64,000 nt of DNA from Lineus longissimus (Eukaryota > Nemertea > Pilidiophora > Heteronemertea > Lineidae): the NCBI RefSeq assembly GCF_910592395.1, contig NC_088318.1:2234001-2298000 (forward strand), given 5' to 3'. Positions 36,274 to 48,899 of the stretch are shown piece by piece. Made by a program: the position numbers and the translations under genes. Each line of letters begins with the position of its first letter. The first letter of the stretch is position 1. The notes beneath the pieces were generated by a model. It saw nothing but the letters and a program-made list of their open reading frames with translations, had not been told where the DNA came from and made no database searches.

Positions 36274-37347
36274 CATTACCAGCAATCCCCAACTTTATTA
36301 TGCCGCTGCTAAATGCAGGCGCTACGATCGAGTTTGACACGTGACCCAATTTAGCCTATCAGAGCGTTCATCAATAATAAAATATATTTTTAGTACAAGA
36401 AATCAATGCCTTGTGTCAGTTTTATGCCTTCATTGTGGGTTCACAATTTTGAATGTACAGTGTTCCAGCTCATCAAAAGAACAGGGTTTTGTCTAGAATC
36501 ACGGTTTTCCGAGTTTCTCCTTGTCAACACTGTCCGGAACCCCCCCCCCATCCTATCTACCTAGCCAACACCCAGACAGAGGTTACCAAATGACAGAGCT
36601 GAGAGAGCCCAAACATCTGAGGAATCCATGCAACAGCAAAAGCTTTGGCAAATATGCTGAAGAGAAGGATGCAATATAATATTTCGGGCTTGGTCACCCG
36701 CCTACCCCCCCCCCTGACATGACCCTTCCCAGCCCTAGTGTCCTTAATTGAACCATCCAAAGCTAGGGATCTTAGGCCATAAAGTGGACAAATAAAGCAA
36801 GAAGTTATCAAAGGGCAGTCATTCTCATATCTTCAAAGATCACTTGAGGTCCAGCTTTTCATGTATGTTGATGTTTGGACATATATTCTCTCCTAAAATC
36901 CACTTGGGACGCCAATTTGGACCCCCCTGTGGACATGGAAAAATTTTCAATTTTCCCAATGGCATGTGTTTCAGTAAACTCAGTATGATGCTGCCTTCTG
37001 CAGGAGCTATCGGCAAACTAAATTTGCAAACTCTATGTGATTCAAAAAGGCCACAGAAGTCGGCCAATTTTCATGTTTTCTTAGAATTTACATTAGGAAA
37101 AATTGCAATTCACGTGGTATTTTCAACCCATAGGTGGACATGGAAAAATTTTCACCAATCAACTCAAAATTTGGCCTGCAAATGCCTTGATAGTCATAGA
37201 ATCACATACGCTATCGGCAACTAGGCTTTAGTTACACAGAAAGCCGTGAGATGTCTCTCACCTCGATCTGCTATAGAAAACGTATGCTTGGCTCTGGAAG
37301 GGAGTTTGGCGCATGCGCAGCTAAAAGGTTGGGAATTGCTGGTAATG
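36274..37347. mobile_element. Inverted-repeat-bounded element, probable non-autonomous DNA transposon (1,074 bp)
   Basis: The left end CATTACCAGCAATCCCCAAC (36274-36293) and the right end GTTGGGAATTGCTGGTAATG (37328-37347) are inverted copies matching at 19 of 20 positions. Similarity extends inward (TTTTA and GCGC-rich motifs), including the palindrome GCGCATGCGC (37309-37318). A TA next to CCAGC at both ends fits a TA target duplication (Tc1/mariner-like), but this is uncertain. No transposase is inside. It contains two C10 runs (36540-36549, 36705-36714) and an internal duplication. Confidence 0.65.
36850..37225. repeat. Diverged tandem duplication inside the 36.3-37.3 kb element, period about 202 bp
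   Basis: GTGGACATGGAAAAATTTTCA-like sequence occurs near 36931 and 37133, and GCTATCGGCAA at 37006 and 37210. The parts between them align loosely. Confidence 0.7.
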
Positions 37348-37349
37348 TC

Positions 37350-40300
37350 CAAATGATAAGCATTTTACTTGGGTGTTTTCCTTTAGAGTTGAGTCTTGAA
37401 ACTCTTTCAAAGCTCTAAAATATTCATTTCTGATAATATCTATTGAAAACAGGAATAAATGGCATGTTTCAACCAGTCATGAAACAGCAACAACTGCAGA
37501 AGCAGTTCTCGTCTTGCAAGATCCATTCCAGTGTTGTGCTTGTGCTGGCTCTGTTAGCTCCTCCATGTGATGTCATTTACGTCATCAACTATTGCCGTTG
37601 TCACTAGCCCCTACAGGGATTTATCAGACGTCCAGTTCATCAGTAGAGACTTGCATGGTTACATACCAAAGCTTGGGAGATCCCTTCCACTGTTTCCAGG
37701 CAAACTTCCCCTTCTGAACTAAAGCTCTTCCTTTCAGCAGGTACGATAAGGTTGGTGACATCTTCATATCTGCATCAAATCTTAGTGCCCCTCCTGGTGA
37801 CCCGCGATACCTGTTCGGATCAGCGTTTCAAACCAATGGTGAGGTTTGATGCTGCTATAGAACCTTGTGACTCATCAGATCACATCGCCACCTCTGATAA
37901 CATCGCCACCTCCGAAAACATCATCACCAGTGATAACTTACATGACCCTGGTACGGACTTTCCCAGGAAGTGGTTTCTGTTCTGCAGAAGTGTTTCTGTT
38001 CTTTCTATTCTTGGAAATATTCATAGTAGGCATGCTCCCATAGCAGGCCTTGCTTACTATCCTCAAGACGCATTGTATACAGCATCCTCCCAGAGCAGGC
38101 CTTTGGATTATGCTAATTACACTCACACAAGGAACCATAGGGAAAGGGAAACGTTGATTCAATGTATTTCAAGTTACAAAGGCCTGCTGTAGGAGGATGA
38201 TAATAGTCACAAGGACCTTTTCAGTACCTCACCGTCTATCACTTACAGCTGATGTCCTAATGTGAGACATTGAAAGCAGCTTGTGGGAAGATAAATGCCA
38301 TTCTTCTTCATGTGGTCAGCCTGTCAAACAATGGACAGTAATGAGAACTTAATTAGACCAAAGATGCTCCCATCAACTCTTGATCACCTTCAAACCAGAT
38401 GGTTGAAGGTCACCTGTCTCACCTGACTTCTGATGAGGGCCGCAGCAAATGGACCATGATGAATTTAATGATAACGTGGAAACCAGATGGGTAATGGTAA
38501 AATGAAAAGAGGAGAAAGGTGGGGAAATTTTGGTGTTTTACAGTAAGTAGGCTCAATTATAGCAGCTGATGGTAAAACTTGGCTTGGATATCCACTGGCA
38601 AAAGTGATAGAGTGACAAAAGAAATTGCTTTACAGACTAGAAAATACACCTGCCAAAAAAGAAAAAAATTTGTTAATAAATCAAACTTGCAGCTTACATA
38701 TCAAGTAGGCCATATCAAAAAAGTCTTACTATTTAGTACAAAGACGTAACCTCATGGCCTGTCACTTGGAGATATGCTGTTTATTTCTCCTCTCATATGA
38801 AAATAATGTCATATTGGGCCAAGGGAGCATGGGACTTGGGTGATTTTAGATCCTTATCAAGCAATACTAGTACAGAGGACTCACTTTGATTTGTTTTGCA
38901 AATTACACTATACAGGGTGTATTACAAAACTATCTTAAATTTGTGTACATTGATATTCTTCTGTGGTATTGTAAAGTTGGTGCCATTTTGATTCAGTAGT
39001 GCCATGCACTTTAATATTTGTCAATATTTTTTATGGTTCAGCATGAAGTCTAATAGAGCTATACTGGGACAAAAACTCAAAAATTTCTCAGTTTATATCC
39101 TTAATGAGGAATTTATTTGCTTTGCTAATAAAAACAAAAATATGCAATTCTGATACTCTGCCCTTAGCAGAGATGCTAGAATTTCTCGAATGCTGGAAAT
39201 TCTAACAATAAAAAAGTGGGCTACTGGGATTTTCATGGTAGGAAACTTAAAATAAACACTAGAAAAATCGCAAGAAACTTCACACAAAGTTGGAGAAATA
39301 TTTAGCCTTATAAAACATCCTGTTTACTCTGAATGGAAAATAAAATACACAATGATGGTTTTCAAAAACGACACAATCACAATTAAAACCCATTAACATC
39401 AGTTATGACTGAATTATGACTGGTGCAAGTCACCCTGGGTCATATAAACTTGCATGTTTTGTGGTTTTTTTCCCCAATTTCACAGATATTTGTTTTCAAT
39501 TGGCAACCTGTTAAATCATGTTGTGTCAAAACAGGAAGAGTTATAGAGGAAATGAATGAAAGTTTTTGTTTTTATGTGTGGTTGGGAAATATTTTCAGGC
39601 AGCAGGGCTGTAGCTGGGGGGGGGGGGGCAAGGGGCAGGGGTGCAAGGAGGTTTTCAGTTGCAAAATATTGAGGTGCATGAACTTATTCTGAGTGGTACT
39701 TTAAACTTAATCAGTCTCAGTTACACCTTGGTTAATGATTTTATATTGTTAGATGATGGAGATCCTATAAGTGTGTTTATTTTGGCTGCCACTATTTTAT
39801 TTGCTCACCTGAACATGGTGATGACATCTAGCTCCATGTCAGTGATGATGGGGACAGTTTTATGAGCCTCTTAACTCTGAGAAAGATGCTACTCTTTACT
39901 TCCCATACTCCCAAGCATCCTTTTGAAGACTATGGTGACCATCTACTGTGTGGGGGCCAGAGTTGCCCTCTCAAATTTAGTTCTTGCTGTTTAGGACAGG
40001 TGGTAGTCTACAACACCACCCGATGGTTCTCCATGACCCTGCTCTTCACTTCGTCAAAACAACTTATTATCTACTTCCTAAACAGCTCATTAGTGAAAAG
40101 TCTAGTAATCCACCCTGGCATCCTCGTAAAAAATGAGGTGATTCGATGCCAGAACCATGAGGTGTTCGGTGAAAACAGTTGCTGAGCTGAGTCCTGGATC
40201 AGGCTGATCTGACTCGAATTTGGAGTGACCATGCTGATTATTCAAAATGTTTGTGTCTTGCCAATTAATCCATGGTGTGGGACGTGGCTTCCTTTCTGGC

Positions 40301-41285
40301 CCATCTCTTCGAGGTGATATTGCTGTATCCTTTGAATGAGGTTTAAAACTGAGACTCTGTGTCAGGGAAATTGATTGAAAACAGTGTCAATTCTGGACAT
40401 AAAATCATTAGTTTTGAAAAGTAACTTGCTATTGACATCATTTATCGCCTTCATGTCTTTGTGCTGATTCCGATATCTATTACATTGGTTCAATTTCCTC
40501 CAGTTAGCAATAAAAATTAGCATTTTACAAGCCAGCAAATATTAGCAGAGGATTTAGCGGACAGCTACAATTCATTCAAATTGCTAATCCTAAATTTACA
40601 AGCATTCAAACAAACTGAAATATCACTCAAACAAATCACGGCCCTATTTCCCCCAGAATGGTTTGGAATTGGATGTAGATCCATTCAATTGTTTTGGGTA
40701 ATGAAGCAGAGAGAAGGCAGATGTTAGTGACACACAACTTTCTGATTCTTCGATTGACTGTTTCTCGTCATCCCCATTTTGCATTTGATGTTGTTGTCTT
40801 CAGTTGCCATTTTAGTTGTACTGTCCGGCAACAATTAGAATTTCAGTTCACTTTTGTTACCAATATGATTTTTGAATTTAATTGTTTTATGACCAATTTC
40901 ATTAACAATAAAGTGGGAGGGTTTCAGTTTTGCAAATTCAGATTATCTTCACCGTTGTTTAGTGTGGGGTGCTCTTCAGGCAAAGACAATATTAAAGTTA
41001 TAAATAAAATCTCCCTCAGCTTATGCTACAACAATCGTCTAAGGACAGTGCTAGGTTCGTAACACTTCCCTGGCTTTCACTGGCAGTATCCAACAGGGTC
41101 CATGCGTTCCAGCACCATTGAATGAAAAAGCAGGAAAATGGAATTTTCGCCCTGCAACCTTGAGGAACTGATTTCATGGCCTTTTTCTAAAGATAATAAT
41201 GAACTCCAACCAAAAGGAAACAAATGTTATGGTTTATAGTTCTTGTTTGAATCGAAGATCAATTGAAATTGAAATTGTCCCAAGA
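37350..41285. other. Gene desert, no gene seen
   Basis: No recognisable exon. A 146-codon frame at 37752-38192 starts with TTG and contains a short Thr-Ser-Asp/Glu-Asn-Ile repeat; I do not call it a gene. A 13-G run lies at 39616-39628. Confidence 0.45.
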
Positions 41286-41289
41286 CGAG

Positions 41290-41760
41290 TTTGGCCAAAG
41301 TGGGTCACCTTGAAGAGAGAAAGCAGGAAGCAATTCTCATGAATACATGAGTTCATTGATGTTCCTCCCACTGGGCAAAGAAGGTCCCCAAATTCATGAT
41401 AAAAGAGAATGTTGTGGTTGGTTTTACTTTCATTTGCAACTTATTGAAATGATATTCGCCTTGAATGGAGGGTTTTAATCATGAATAATGATTCAATCAA
41501 ATGATAAAGTCCCCGACCAAGAAGAGTGGGTTCTTCGTTAAAAGGGAAGGAATTGTAAAGGGTCACGCTATGGTTAGGTTACAATTTTCGGTCAAATTGG
41601 GTCACTGTGAAGAGGATTCGATAATGAAATGCAACAAACCCTGGCCTCCCACTTCGGATAGAGGGTAACAAATTGTTCAGGGTAATGCCGGGATCATTTT
41701 CTCTTTCATTAAAGGTCATCCAGAGAGAATGTTTGGCCATGTGGGTCACCTTGAAGAGGG
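41290..41760. repeat. Degenerate tandem repeat with GGGTCACCTTGAAGAG motif
   Basis: TTTGGCCAAAGTGGGTCACC (from 41290) recurs as GGTCAAATTGGGTCACTGTG (from 41590) and TTTGGCCATGTGGGTCACC (from 41732), each followed by TGAAGAG. Spacings of about 300 and 142 suggest a period near 145 bp with one unit eroded. GGGTAACAAATTGTTCAGGG and a similar segment about 120 bp earlier support this. Confidence 0.5.
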
Positions 41761-41764
41761 GCTA

Positions 41765-43740
41765 TGATATTGCCTTCAAGCCAGGTCTTTGCCTCCTGAA
41801 TGATGGCATTTCGTGGATATTTTGCTGTTTGCTATTGTCCAGTATGGTTATTTGTCCTTGAAATCTTGAAGGGCCAGAAGTGCCCCTCTTCAATCAGCCC
41901 AATGTCCTATAGCTTGGCGTGCTTCTAAGGAGTCCAGTCTCCCATGAAACTGTTAACGAGTGTCCACCTAAACCTCAGTGCCCTATTAACCGTTTCTTGA
42001 TGGACACAGTTTGTCAACCTTTAGAGAGAAAAAATGCAACAGAAATAAGTCACGAGTCAGAACCATATGTATTGAAGTTTGATGTTGAGTTCCAGAAATG
42101 TGAAAGATGGTGATGGATCTTGACTGTTAAAACAAAAACAATGGATCATTGGCCCCTGGGTGATGGGGTAGTAGTATTTAGTCAGCACTTTTCCCTAATC
42201 TGAACAGTAAAATGCTAATGGTCAAGTTTAGATAGTTGCGCATTTCAGCGTCAACGAACTAGCCTAAAACACCCCAGGATTAGTGCCTCTCGTCTGAAAA
42301 ATTTGAATTTTCCTATCCTTAACCTAACCAAGAACAGCAGGTATTGCCGTCAATATCAAATTGAAATCTGCCACATGAATTTCAAATCTTTCAAAAATCC
42401 AAACACCATGACCAGGTCATACAAAATCACTCAGTCAGGATCTTGATAATCACGATCATAACCTTGAGGAACCGCAAATTTTCCTCCTGGTACACATGTC
42501 AGCAAACAATTAAAATCTGTTTCGTCAATCGCACATTGAAAACACCCATTGTATCTTTTTGCTAAGAATCTTAGCCTCGTCAACAAAAGGCTCCGTTTGG
42601 CCCTTCTGTTCATTTTTTCGGGAAAACAGGACAGTGAGACCGAGTATCTTTTCAGGGGGATATTCGGGAGCATTTTATAACAGATGGCATTTGAAAACTG
42701 AGTTGTCTGAACGCGACTCGCGGTAGCCCAGAAGTGCGCAAGAAAGGCGCTATGGCTCATTATGTCGTCATCTAATAACTGTATCGTTGGGTGATTATCA
42801 AGCGTGAAGGTGACGTTATGAATAGTTAGACTCGTGGAAAGCGCGTCTTGGAGAAGTTTGCGGTTGATAGGCCGGGATGCTGGTAGCATCAGAAAGTCAA
42901 TGAAAAGGAACTGTTTGAACTTCTTTGGAGAGCTTGGGGCTTTAAAATGCTGAAATATTTGAAATTTTAAGAATTTCAAATCTACTGACACCTGGGTGGA
43001 AATACTGGTGTATACTTTCAGTCATCTGGGCATTTTTCCAACAACACTAGAAAGTCCAATCTGTTCAATTTTGATGACAAACATAATCACACATTTTGGA
43101 TATTGTAACAAATACAGTAACACGTTCTTTCCTTGGTGATGGTGATGGTAAAAAAAAACAAGAATTTTTAACTTGCAAAATAAAAGGACATTCCAAAATG
43201 TAAATTAAGTGTTTTTTCTCCGTACATGGTGCATGGTAGGTAAACCTCAACAGGTTTTTTGTTGAGGAGAGCACGACAAGATCACAGTCAGCCCAACAAT
43301 AAAAAAATCGGGATTAGCCAAACCTGCTGCTGCAGCCTATTGTGCGGTTGCTTTTTTACGCCAGGTTGAAATGAAGAGATACATGGTCATTATTCTCTGT
43401 GGCGACATCATGTCTCCTGGCCGTCAATAGTGACAAGCGACAAATTGTCAAAACGCGACATCATTATTTTCTTCCGGTTTGGTCATATTTGCTTTTAGGA
43501 TATTAAGAGGATGATGGTCTCCGAGTTGATTCGATGTGACACTTTTTGAGAAATTTGCATACTGGTCTGGAGGTTCCTAATCTGTCTTTTGTTGAGGTGA
43601 AGGTCTCGAGTCTTTGATGGAAGTTAGTGTTTTTGAGGTACAATAATGTAGAGCATGACCAGAGAAAAAAGTAGATCAAAGTTTGTCCTGAATGTTTTGA
43701 TTCAGGTGTTCAGGTCATCTATAAAACCCTGAAATGACTG
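41765..43740. other. Intergenic, with one uncertain ORF
   Basis: Apart from the minus-strand open frame at 42431-42991, nothing is recognised. Confidence 0.4.
42431..42991 (-). CDS. Uncertain open reading frame (186 codons), no recognised domain
   Basis: This is the longest open frame in the window apart from the two recognised genes; it is open back to a TGA near 43026. The listed start is GTG; the first ATG gives about 152 residues beginning MLPASRPINRK. A possible splice acceptor TTTCCACCCAG lies just upstream on the minus strand, so it could be an internal exon. Composition is mixed, with basic runs (RRAKRSLLLTRLRFLAKRY) and a Cys-containing C-terminal part (GCFQCAIDETDFNCLLTC). It resembles no family I can name. 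In 64 kb at this base composition a chance frame of this size is not improbable, so confidence is low. Confidence 0.2.
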   Translation of the reverse strand: MSVDLKFLKFQIFQHFKAPSSPKKFKQFLFIDFLMLPASRPINRKLLQDALSTSLTIHNVTFTLDNHPTIQLLDDDIMSHSAFLAHFWATASRVQTTQFSNAICYKMLPNIPLKRYSVSLSCFPEKMNRRAKRSLLLTRLRFLAKRYNGCFQCAIDETDFNCLLTCVPGGKFAVPQGYDRDYQDPD

Positions 43741-43749
43741 ACATGCTGA

Positions 43750-43826
43750 CCTGAGATATGTCGCATTTTGAGGTAGCAAACATGTCTCTGGTTGAGATAG
43801 AGAATATGTCTCAGGTCGAGATATCA
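43750..43826. repeat. 24-bp minisatellite, 3 diverged copies
   Basis: ATGTC anchors at 43758, 43782 and 43806, each followed by a GAG(G/A)TA or GAGATA block. The period is exactly 24 bp, so open frames across it read as degenerate 8-residue repeats. Confidence 0.7.
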
Positions 43827-44179
43827 GATTAGACAGTTCTCTCCTGGCCAAGATGGTATCTAGTCTGGTGAGAACCATATGGACCCATCGAAGCAAAACC
43901 AGGCACACTTGCTCTCAACTTGGGAGGTTAAGACTGTTCATTTCACTGCCTTTTTTGAAGTCTGAGTACATCAATCTCCTGGTGTCATTTCGACACATCT
44001 TCTGTTCGATATTCACCTTGTTTTGCTGTGATGGGTCACATATGGTGATCATCATTTTAATGGAAGAGACCTGAGCTGCGAGGTTGGAATGTAAGGGGTT
44101 AATCTCCAGGGTCCAGAAGAAAATTTGAACCAGAGCAACTTGACAGGAAGTCTCCTGATGAATACAAGTGAAGAGAGTG

Positions 44180-44665
44180 GACCACCAAGGTCTGACATCA
44201 CCCGTCGCACAAACACAATATCATCAAGTCTGCTTTGTAAATCGCACCACGCCCGAAATCAAAAGACCATCGAGGAAACGTCGCCATAATTTCATACTTA
44301 GCAGGTGACTGAGAACAATAGAGGTCGTAAGAGAACTATGCCGTACCCGCGCCAGGGATGTCGGCCGTAAAAACAACGCATTGAATTCGCAACAGGTCGT
44401 TCATAATGCCGAGTTTTTACTCCGATCTAAAGTATGATTATCATTCATATACCATCTGCCAAATTTTTCACCCTGACTCCATTCTGGCGGTAAATGGGGA
44501 TGGTTCTGCGCGAGACGACTCGCGAGGTATTTGTTCGTAGATTATCCAGAGACTAATGGTGACCCTACGCCTCATGCCCGCAGGTCGGCGTTATTGTGCC
44601 TCATTCGTTAATTGTGTATAACAATCTGCATAGCCATGCACTCCCGATTGCTGAAATCACTACAT
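44180..44665. promoter_or_regulatory. CpG-dense non-repetitive island
   Basis: I count roughly 34 CpG in about 480 bp, above the number expected from its base composition, while the flanks are CpG-poor. It contains the hairpin CGCGAG-ACGA-CTCGCG (44509-44524) and, at its right edge, TTCGTTAATTGTGTATAAC with homeodomain/SOX-like cores. It may be an unannotated promoter or a conserved enhancer; no adjacent exon was recognised. Confidence 0.35.
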
Positions 44666-47350
44666 CATACATGAAAATAGCAGTTATTACAACCAAGCTG
44701 CATGGTGTGCTAAACTTTAATGTAAACATGCTGATAAAACCAGCATAAAAGTGAAATTTGGGGTAATTACATTAAATTTTATTATGTTTGCATGAGATTC
44801 TGGAAAGGTTACATGGGGTGCCTTCAGTTTGGTGTGTTTTGTGCAATAATCAACATGTGTTGGTTTTTATTACGAAGGTTATATGACATGATGCTGTAAA
44901 GGGCAGCAAGCCTGAATGAATTAAAATCTGAAGAATATCATTTGTGCTTTTGTGAAGTAATGTGATAAGTGGACATAATTTGCTTGATGACATTTGGGAA
45001 TTCAGTTGACAAGGTTTGAAACCTGCAATGATTGTTTCCTGTTCCAGTTTTCAATAATACATCTTACAAAGCAGCCTGTTATGCCACAGCGATTAGGCCC
45101 ACCAAATGGCAAGCAAGATGGATATGTGTAAGCATCCCAAGCAAGTGTATAAGAACCAATCGAAACCAAGTGGAATGTCTACGTTCAGGGTCAGCTAGGT
45201 ATGTGTACCCCTGGAGACCCAAACCCTTGCCCGATATCAAATACTGTAAATGTCAACTAGAATCTGCTGGACAAGTGCATTGATATCATGTCAAGTGGGC
45301 GACTTGAGTGAGTTGGGTTAGTGCACCTCGGCAAGTTCAGGACAGCCCTCAAACAGACCTTTTGTGGGGTTTTCCTGGATTTCAATTGTGATTTTGAATA
45401 AAATGACATATTTCGCTCCATTTCTATGCCCTTCCCCCAAAAATATTAGCCTGGTTTTTGGAGGACCAGTCTAGGATTGGATGAACTAGACATACCACCA
45501 AAACATTCTCAATGCTTCAATTTCTTCAAAACCTGTTCTTTTCCTGCCATTTTTGTGGCTGTAAAAATGCACCTTCTACTTCTGTTTCTTCAATAACAGG
45601 CTTAGATGAGATGTGGCTGCCTCAAGGTCCACATTGCAATGACGCCCTGTCTGATCACCAAATTAGTTCTGGCATTTGTGCGTAGGGGGCAGGAGTGCAT
45701 GATATTTGGGGGCCTGAGGTCTGAATTGAGCAGTTGGTCTTAACATACTCCATGTCCCATATGTGTGAGATCGAGGATACCTGCATAGAATTGAATAAGC
45801 GCGGAGAGGGAATAACAAATGAGAAACTTCTGTGCGGGGACTTGCCCCCTCGCCGCCTCCCCCTCCTATCTGGAGGGAGCCCTGCCTGCACACAGTGACA
45901 AGACTGCAACAGTCTGTATGATCAATATATGTTGCAACTCCACATCTTCATTCTTAATACATCTCTCAATGGATTTCCTTGAAAAACTCATCTCATTCAA
46001 CTTCTTTGAATTTGAATACAATTTCCTTGAATTGTTTGAGTTTTGATTCAATGTTTGAAACTGATCTTTGGTTGGTAACGGAACCATCTACATAGTTCAT
46101 CTTTGAAAGCATGAGAATATGACATGCACTGGACTTTGAAATGTCAACTTTGACAGAACTTTGACCAGGTTTCCTCCTTCTTTTTGTTGGATGTGCTTCT
46201 TCATCTTGTTATTCATTATTATCAGATGGGAAGCCGTCAGATGGCATGTGACCTACTGATGACCATCGCTAAAAGAACAAAAGCCGCTCGCTTCCTGCGT
46301 CCCTCTTCCGCACGTCTTTAACAATAGATAACCACACAGAAATGGACAGAAAAATACGGAAATTTCCCAAGATTTACCTGGGCCCTTTCAGGGATTGACA
46401 ATGGTCGTTTATGAAAAATTATCAAAAATAGAGTCCTCAAGTGTCGCTATTGAATTTTATAAACCGCTTTAATTATTTCTGAGGAAAATTGGATGGTCGC
46501 GAAATTTCGTGAAATTTTGACATTCATCGAGAGTATCAAGTTTCTGGTCAATTTGTGTTGCTCATGCCCAGATGACTTGTATAATTGTTGCTTCTCGTTT
46601 CCTGCATTTTTCTTGGATTAAGCCTTTCCGTTGCTGAGCCTGGGCAGATGGGTGGCTAGAGTGAGTCATTGCTATCTTGGACGTTTATGTCAGCGTCCCT
46701 TCCAGTCAGATCTCCACCCAAAATCTTCCACATGATTCCCTGAACTTCAAAGACATCATCTGAAATAATTGTCTGAATCTATCTGCTCGTGGATGAACAT
46801 CAAGCATCAGCAACTTCAAGATGCCCTGCATGTCTTGAGCCAGCCACATTGGGGCGAAGATAGCCTGGGAGCATCACTTGGCAAATTTTGGCAGCAACAA
46901 CTTTTATTCACATTCAACTTCCTTGAACTCTGCTCTTTCCTAAGTTTTTTCCTAAGTTGGCCAGTCTGGGACAGAATAGGCAGCATAGGGGCAATATCGC
47001 AACATTTCCTCCTCAGCTATAGATGGCAAGCCAAAATGAAAACAGAAAAAGCAAATTTGCCAAGAAAAGATTTGGGTTTAGAAGCTTCCTGTCAACAATA
47101 CATCTCAAGGATAAGTGCGACTTAATGGCAGGGACCTTGTAGAACTGGTTTCATTTTTGCATCAATTTTGCTTAGACCTTCATGGGCACTTGAGGTCAGT
47201 GTCTGGGCGGACATGGTCGGTGAGCAGGGATCATTGGACAGGGCTTTCACTCTCGCTGGAGTGAAATCGCACACCTTGAATGGTGGAGGAAGAGGGCTGG
47301 CTTGGTCCTGCGGGCAAGGTCAGTGGGGCAATCCATGTGAGAAATTACCC
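44665..47350. other. Gene desert, no gene seen
   Basis: AT-rich. A small hairpin ATGCTG-ATAAAAC-CAGCAT lies near 44730. Open frames are short and unsupported. Confidence 0.45.
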
Positions 47351-47830
47351 ACTAGGAGACTGACCAGCTAAGTCTCGGTGAAAGGGAATCTCGCTGAGGT
47401 GGTAATTCGCCATAAGGTTGTGTTAAGTGTGTGGGTGAGGTTTGACACAGGAGATAAAGAAATGCAGCAAAGGTCTCGAATCTTGATGTCTGGTTACCGA
47501 TATCGCCAGAGGCTGTGATCGAGTGACCATTCATCTTGTGAAAATTTTGGTAAGACTGAAGAAAGGGAAATGGAACAGGGTGGAAAAATCAGGAAGTGTT
47601 TGTTTAAGGTTTGTTTAGGAATTAGGATGTCAGTGATCCCTTGGTAAGGGAATCATTAACTGACTGAACTTGGGGTTCAGGGAAGGGAAACTGGATGAGG
47701 TGATGTAAGTGGGCGAGAGGTGAAAATGGGAGAAAGGGATTACAAGTGGCCATCATCAGTGATGGCGTTGCTAGGTCGAAAGGAAAAATTAAGGAGGTGT
47801 TTGTCATAGGTTTGCTAGCCTAGATTTGAG
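47350..47830 (-). repeat. Inverted block of the ~177-bp degenerate repeat family
   Basis: Read on the minus strand, segments such as TTACCAAAATTTTCACAAGA followed by TGAATGGTCA match TTACCGTGATTTTTCCAAAT followed by TGAATGGTCA at about 49324-49353. Pyrimidine-rich CCATTTCCCTTTCTTCAG blocks precede both. So this is the 48.9-50.2 kb family in the opposite orientation, strongly diverged. Confidence 0.45.
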
Positions 47831-48890
47831 ACTCTAAATATCACCTTTTTAAACTAAGAGGTTATCTCAAGGGGATGTCGAGTCAAGATGTTTTAGAATT
47901 CGCATTTTAATCCCCCTGGTCTTACTACCAGAGCATAGACTGGTGTGTTACATAAAGAGACTGACTCCATGTTCAAGTAACATCAGAACCAACATCACAG
48001 AGGATATTCGGTAAACGATGGTCAAGCATTGGACTACCATGGAAATCACCTCATTCTACCTCACCAGACAGCCCCAAGCTACAACAAATTGGTTGAAATA
48101 AAGTTTAGACAAGCCTTTACAAACTAACCAATTGAGCAATACTAATGAAGAATAGTCATGACTTCTATTTATGCAACCTAACTGAACTATGCAACTTCAA
48201 AGGAATTGCTAAGAGAGATAATCTGTTTGAAGATCTCTCCAACAAAAGCACCTGATTTAAACCTAATGAGTTTGCGGCCAATTCAGTCACCATCCAGACA
48301 TATTGTGCCAACTTTAGGACGGCAGAATCAAATCAAAGTTAATTGGCTTAGTTCGAGCTGGTAAACAATAATAAGGGCCAAGTTCACTGGCCTGAAACAC
48401 CCCCTGTGATGTATTCCGCATTTATCCTAAAACGGGCCAATTTGGCAATCAAATGTCCAACAATGATAAGATGCTACCTTCGTGGGGTCCTAAATGTCCA
48501 CTGAAAAAAGAATGGTTTGAGATCTCTTTGAATGATGATGGGTTTAAAGATTTAAAGAATTATCTTTTCTGTTGGTAAGTCCAGCATCTGATTGTATGAA
48601 ATAAACTCTAATGAATTGACTGGTGAACTTGTTAAGAGATGATTGAGTGAGTTATAGGGGAGACCTTAACAGTTTGAGAAAGACTGAAGAAGTAAGAAGT
48701 TGTGCAATGAAACATCAAGGTTAGTTTGTGGGAATGGAAAGGTTGTAGAGTTATAGATTGAGGTTGTATTCCTGTTTGTGCAATACCAGTATGAAAAGTA
48801 AGTTTGTTAATGATGAACGCTCGTCCTGGCCTGGCCTCATCCATTGGTTGCAGACCAACGTCCTGACTCAGATCTTCCTCCTCAGCAACC
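47830..48890. other. Spacer between oppositely oriented repeat blocks
   Basis: No gene, exon or clear repeat recognised. Confidence 0.4.
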
Positions 48891-48899
48891 CACAATCCG

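Noticed and set aside
37752-38192. 146-codon frame with a short internal repeat
   Set aside because: It starts with TTG and no known domain is seen. The Thr-Ser-Asp-Asn-Ile repeat reflects a small DNA repeat.
38919-38945. 'TATACAGGGTGTATTACAAAAC' as a transposon end
   Set aside because: It resembles terminal sequences of some DNA transposons, but no inverted partner or target duplication was found nearby.
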